DNA of 19,412 nt, from the NCBI GenBank assembly GCA_018061745.1, contig JAGOTN010000008.1:1-19412 (forward strand), in the 5' to 3' direction. A program made the translations under genes and the position numbers. Of this stretch, positions 18,462 through 19,412 are shown piece after piece (the first letter of the stretch is position 1; each line of letters opens with the position of its first letter). Source of the DNA: Minisyncoccota bacterium (GTDB lineage Bacteria > Patescibacteriota > Minisyncoccia > Phycocordibacterales > JAACPR01). The notes beneath the pieces were generated by a model. It was given only the letters and a program-made list of their open reading frames with translations, did not search any database and was not told the DNA's origin.

Positions 18462-19412
18462 ATGTTAACAATTTATTTACTTATAGTAGCCGCTGCATTA
18501 GTAGGTCTTACCATTACAATCAATATTTATAAAAAGAAGCACAAGAAAAAAGTTCTTGTTTGCCCTTTTGGAGCCGATTGTGACTCTGTAATCAAAAGTG
18601 ATTTCTCTAGTTTTTTAGGAATCGGTCTTGAAATTTACGGAGCACTTTATTATGGGTTAATTGCTTTAATTTATTCTACTCTTATTTTTTTCCCAGAACT
18701 AAAAAATGAAATGTTGATGTTTATCTTAACAGGAGCATCAATCGGCGCATTTTTGTTTTCACTTTATCTGACATTCGTTCAAGCCTTCTTGATAAAAACT
18801 TGGTGCTCATGGTGTTTGATGTCTGCGGGAATTTCAACTGCAATTTTTATATTCGCAATGATCGGAGCTTCAATTTCAGAATTTTCATTTATTCCAATTC
18901 TTACAGAATATAAATCTTATGTTGTTCTTTTACACCTTCTTGGTTTTGCTCTCGGAGTTGGAGGAGCAACCATCAGTGATGTTTTATTCTTAAGATTTTT
19001 AAAAGATTTTAAAATTACAATTGAAGAAAAAAATATCTTGCAACTAATGTCTCAAATCGTTTGGGTTGGATTGTTAGTAATAGTAGTTTCAGGAGTTGGA
19101 TTATTTTTACCAGAATCAGAAAGGCTTTTAGATAGCGCTAAATTTCTAACTAAAATGATTGTAGTTGCTGTAATAATATTAAATGGAGCGCTTTTAAATC
19201 TTTTAATAACACCAAAACTTTTAACAATTGCTTGGAAAACAAATGGTATAGATGTTAAAAGTACTTCACGGATGAGCAATTTAGCTTTTGCATCAGGTGC
19301 AGTTTCATTTATCTCTTGGTACACAGCTTTCTTTTTAGGATTTGCAAAAAATGTTCCCTATTCTTTTACCCAATTAATTTCAGTTTATGCTGGTGCACTT
19401 TTATTTGGAATT
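18462..19412 (+). CDS. VKOR-family disulfide oxidase, extended, 3'-truncated by window
   Basis: 317 codons visible with no stop, so the gene runs past the window. VKOR proteins re-oxidise a thioredoxin-like partner and pass electrons to quinone, making disulfides in exported proteins. The VKOR pattern is present: loop cysteines C34 and C40 (LVCPFGADCDSVIKSDFSSF), a conserved Ser/Gly region GIGLEIYGALYYGL (53-66), and the active pair C115-x-x-C118 in KTWCSWCLM after a TM helix. TM helices near 3-20, 57-78, 84-110, 119-137. From about 150 the protein continues with at least four more helices (YVVLLHLLGFALGVGGATIS, LMSQIVWVGLLVIVVSGVGL, MIVVAVIILNGALLNLL, SFISWYTAFFLGFA), not part of standard bacterial VKOR, which is about 150 residues or fused to thioredoxin. 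DsbB is excluded by the motif order. Confidence 0.85.
   Translation, partial: MLTIYLLIVAAALVGLTITINIYKKKHKKKVLVCPFGADCDSVIKSDFSSFLGIGLEIYGALYYGLIALIYSTLIFFPELKNEMLMFILTGASIGAFLFSLYLTFVQAFLIKTWCSWCLMSAGISTAIFIFAMIGASISEFSFIPILTEYKSYVVLLHLLGFALGVGGATISDVLFLRFLKDFKITIEEKNILQLMSQIVWVGLLVIVVSGVGLFLPESERLLDSAKFLTKMIVVAVIILNGALLNLLITPKLLTIAWKTNGIDVKSTSRMSNLAFASGAVSFISWYTAFFLGFAKNVPYSFTQLISVYAGALLFGI

Noticed and set aside
1..19412. UGA recoding as in Gracilibacteria or Absconditabacteria
   Set aside because: All long genes read cleanly with the standard code and the one UGA stop (6829-6831) lies inside a terminator, as expected for a real stop. UGA is rare as a stop but not read as glycine here.
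1..19412. CRISPR array, insertion sequence, prophage or integrase
   Set aside because: No regularly spaced repeats, transposase motifs, terminal inverted repeats or phage genes were seen on either strand.

Overview
The window looks like a chromosomal segment of a Candidate Phyla Radiation (Patescibacteria, Parcubacteria-like) bacterium. The evidence is strongly AT-rich DNA, very tight gene packing, small lineage-type hypothetical proteins, a compact pilMNO cluster without PilP/PilQ in view, four tRNA genes with no encoded CCA, and an almost complete lack of Shine-Dalgarno sequences before start codons. The standard bacterial code fits: one gene (6562-6831) ends in UGA inside the loop of its own terminator, and the others end in UAA or UAG. 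Placement below phylum level is not possible from this sequence alone.

Layout. 1-5554 (minus strand) is one long operon read from right to left: nrdA, nrdB, a 61-residue cysteine-rich protein, a small one-TM protein, folD and a membrane-anchored SIMPL (DUF541) protein. It joins deoxyribonucleotide synthesis to C1-folate metabolism. NrdB carries the class Ic signature (Phe where the radical Tyr normally sits, Glu as first metal ligand). 5741-6944 holds rpmJ (a cysteine-free bL36) on plus, convergent with a DUF305 protein and a possible 21-residue membrane peptide on minus, then a Trp/Arg-rich 89-residue plus-strand protein, its terminator and tRNA-His. 6994-9368 (minus) holds a 299-aa unknown, rplS (bL19 with an acidic tail), a hairpin-rich intergenic stretch and an RluA/RluD-type pseudouridine synthase. 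9422-12180 holds a SAM methyltransferase (plus), a two-gene kinase-like/unknown operon (minus), tRNA-Val (minus) and a DedA-like membrane protein (plus). 12189-15798 (minus) holds tRNA-Arg, pilM-pilN-pilO plus a fourth one-TM gene, a Trbp111/MetG-C tRNA-binding protein, RuvX/YqgF and a DUF5652-like membrane protein. 15867-19412 holds a cysteine-rich zinc-site protein (plus), a double terminator, a 527-aa unknown (minus), tRNA-Ser(UGA) and a 3'-truncated VKOR-type disulfide oxidase (plus).

The most general signal is regulatory. Most first genes of transcription units have a clear -10 box 6-8 nt before the ATG, usually with an extended TGn, which predicts leaderless mRNAs. Ribosome binding sites are nearly absent, and the only perfect GGAGGUG lies in an intergenic region with no ORF after it. 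Other points of interest are the class Ic ribonucleotide reductase operon with its cysteine-rich microprotein, two intergenic palindromes sharing a sequence motif, anticodon-stem mismatches in three of the four tRNAs, and the 527-aa protein of unknown fold. No CRISPR array, insertion sequence or phage gene is visible. No stretch longer than 300 bases lacks a gene.
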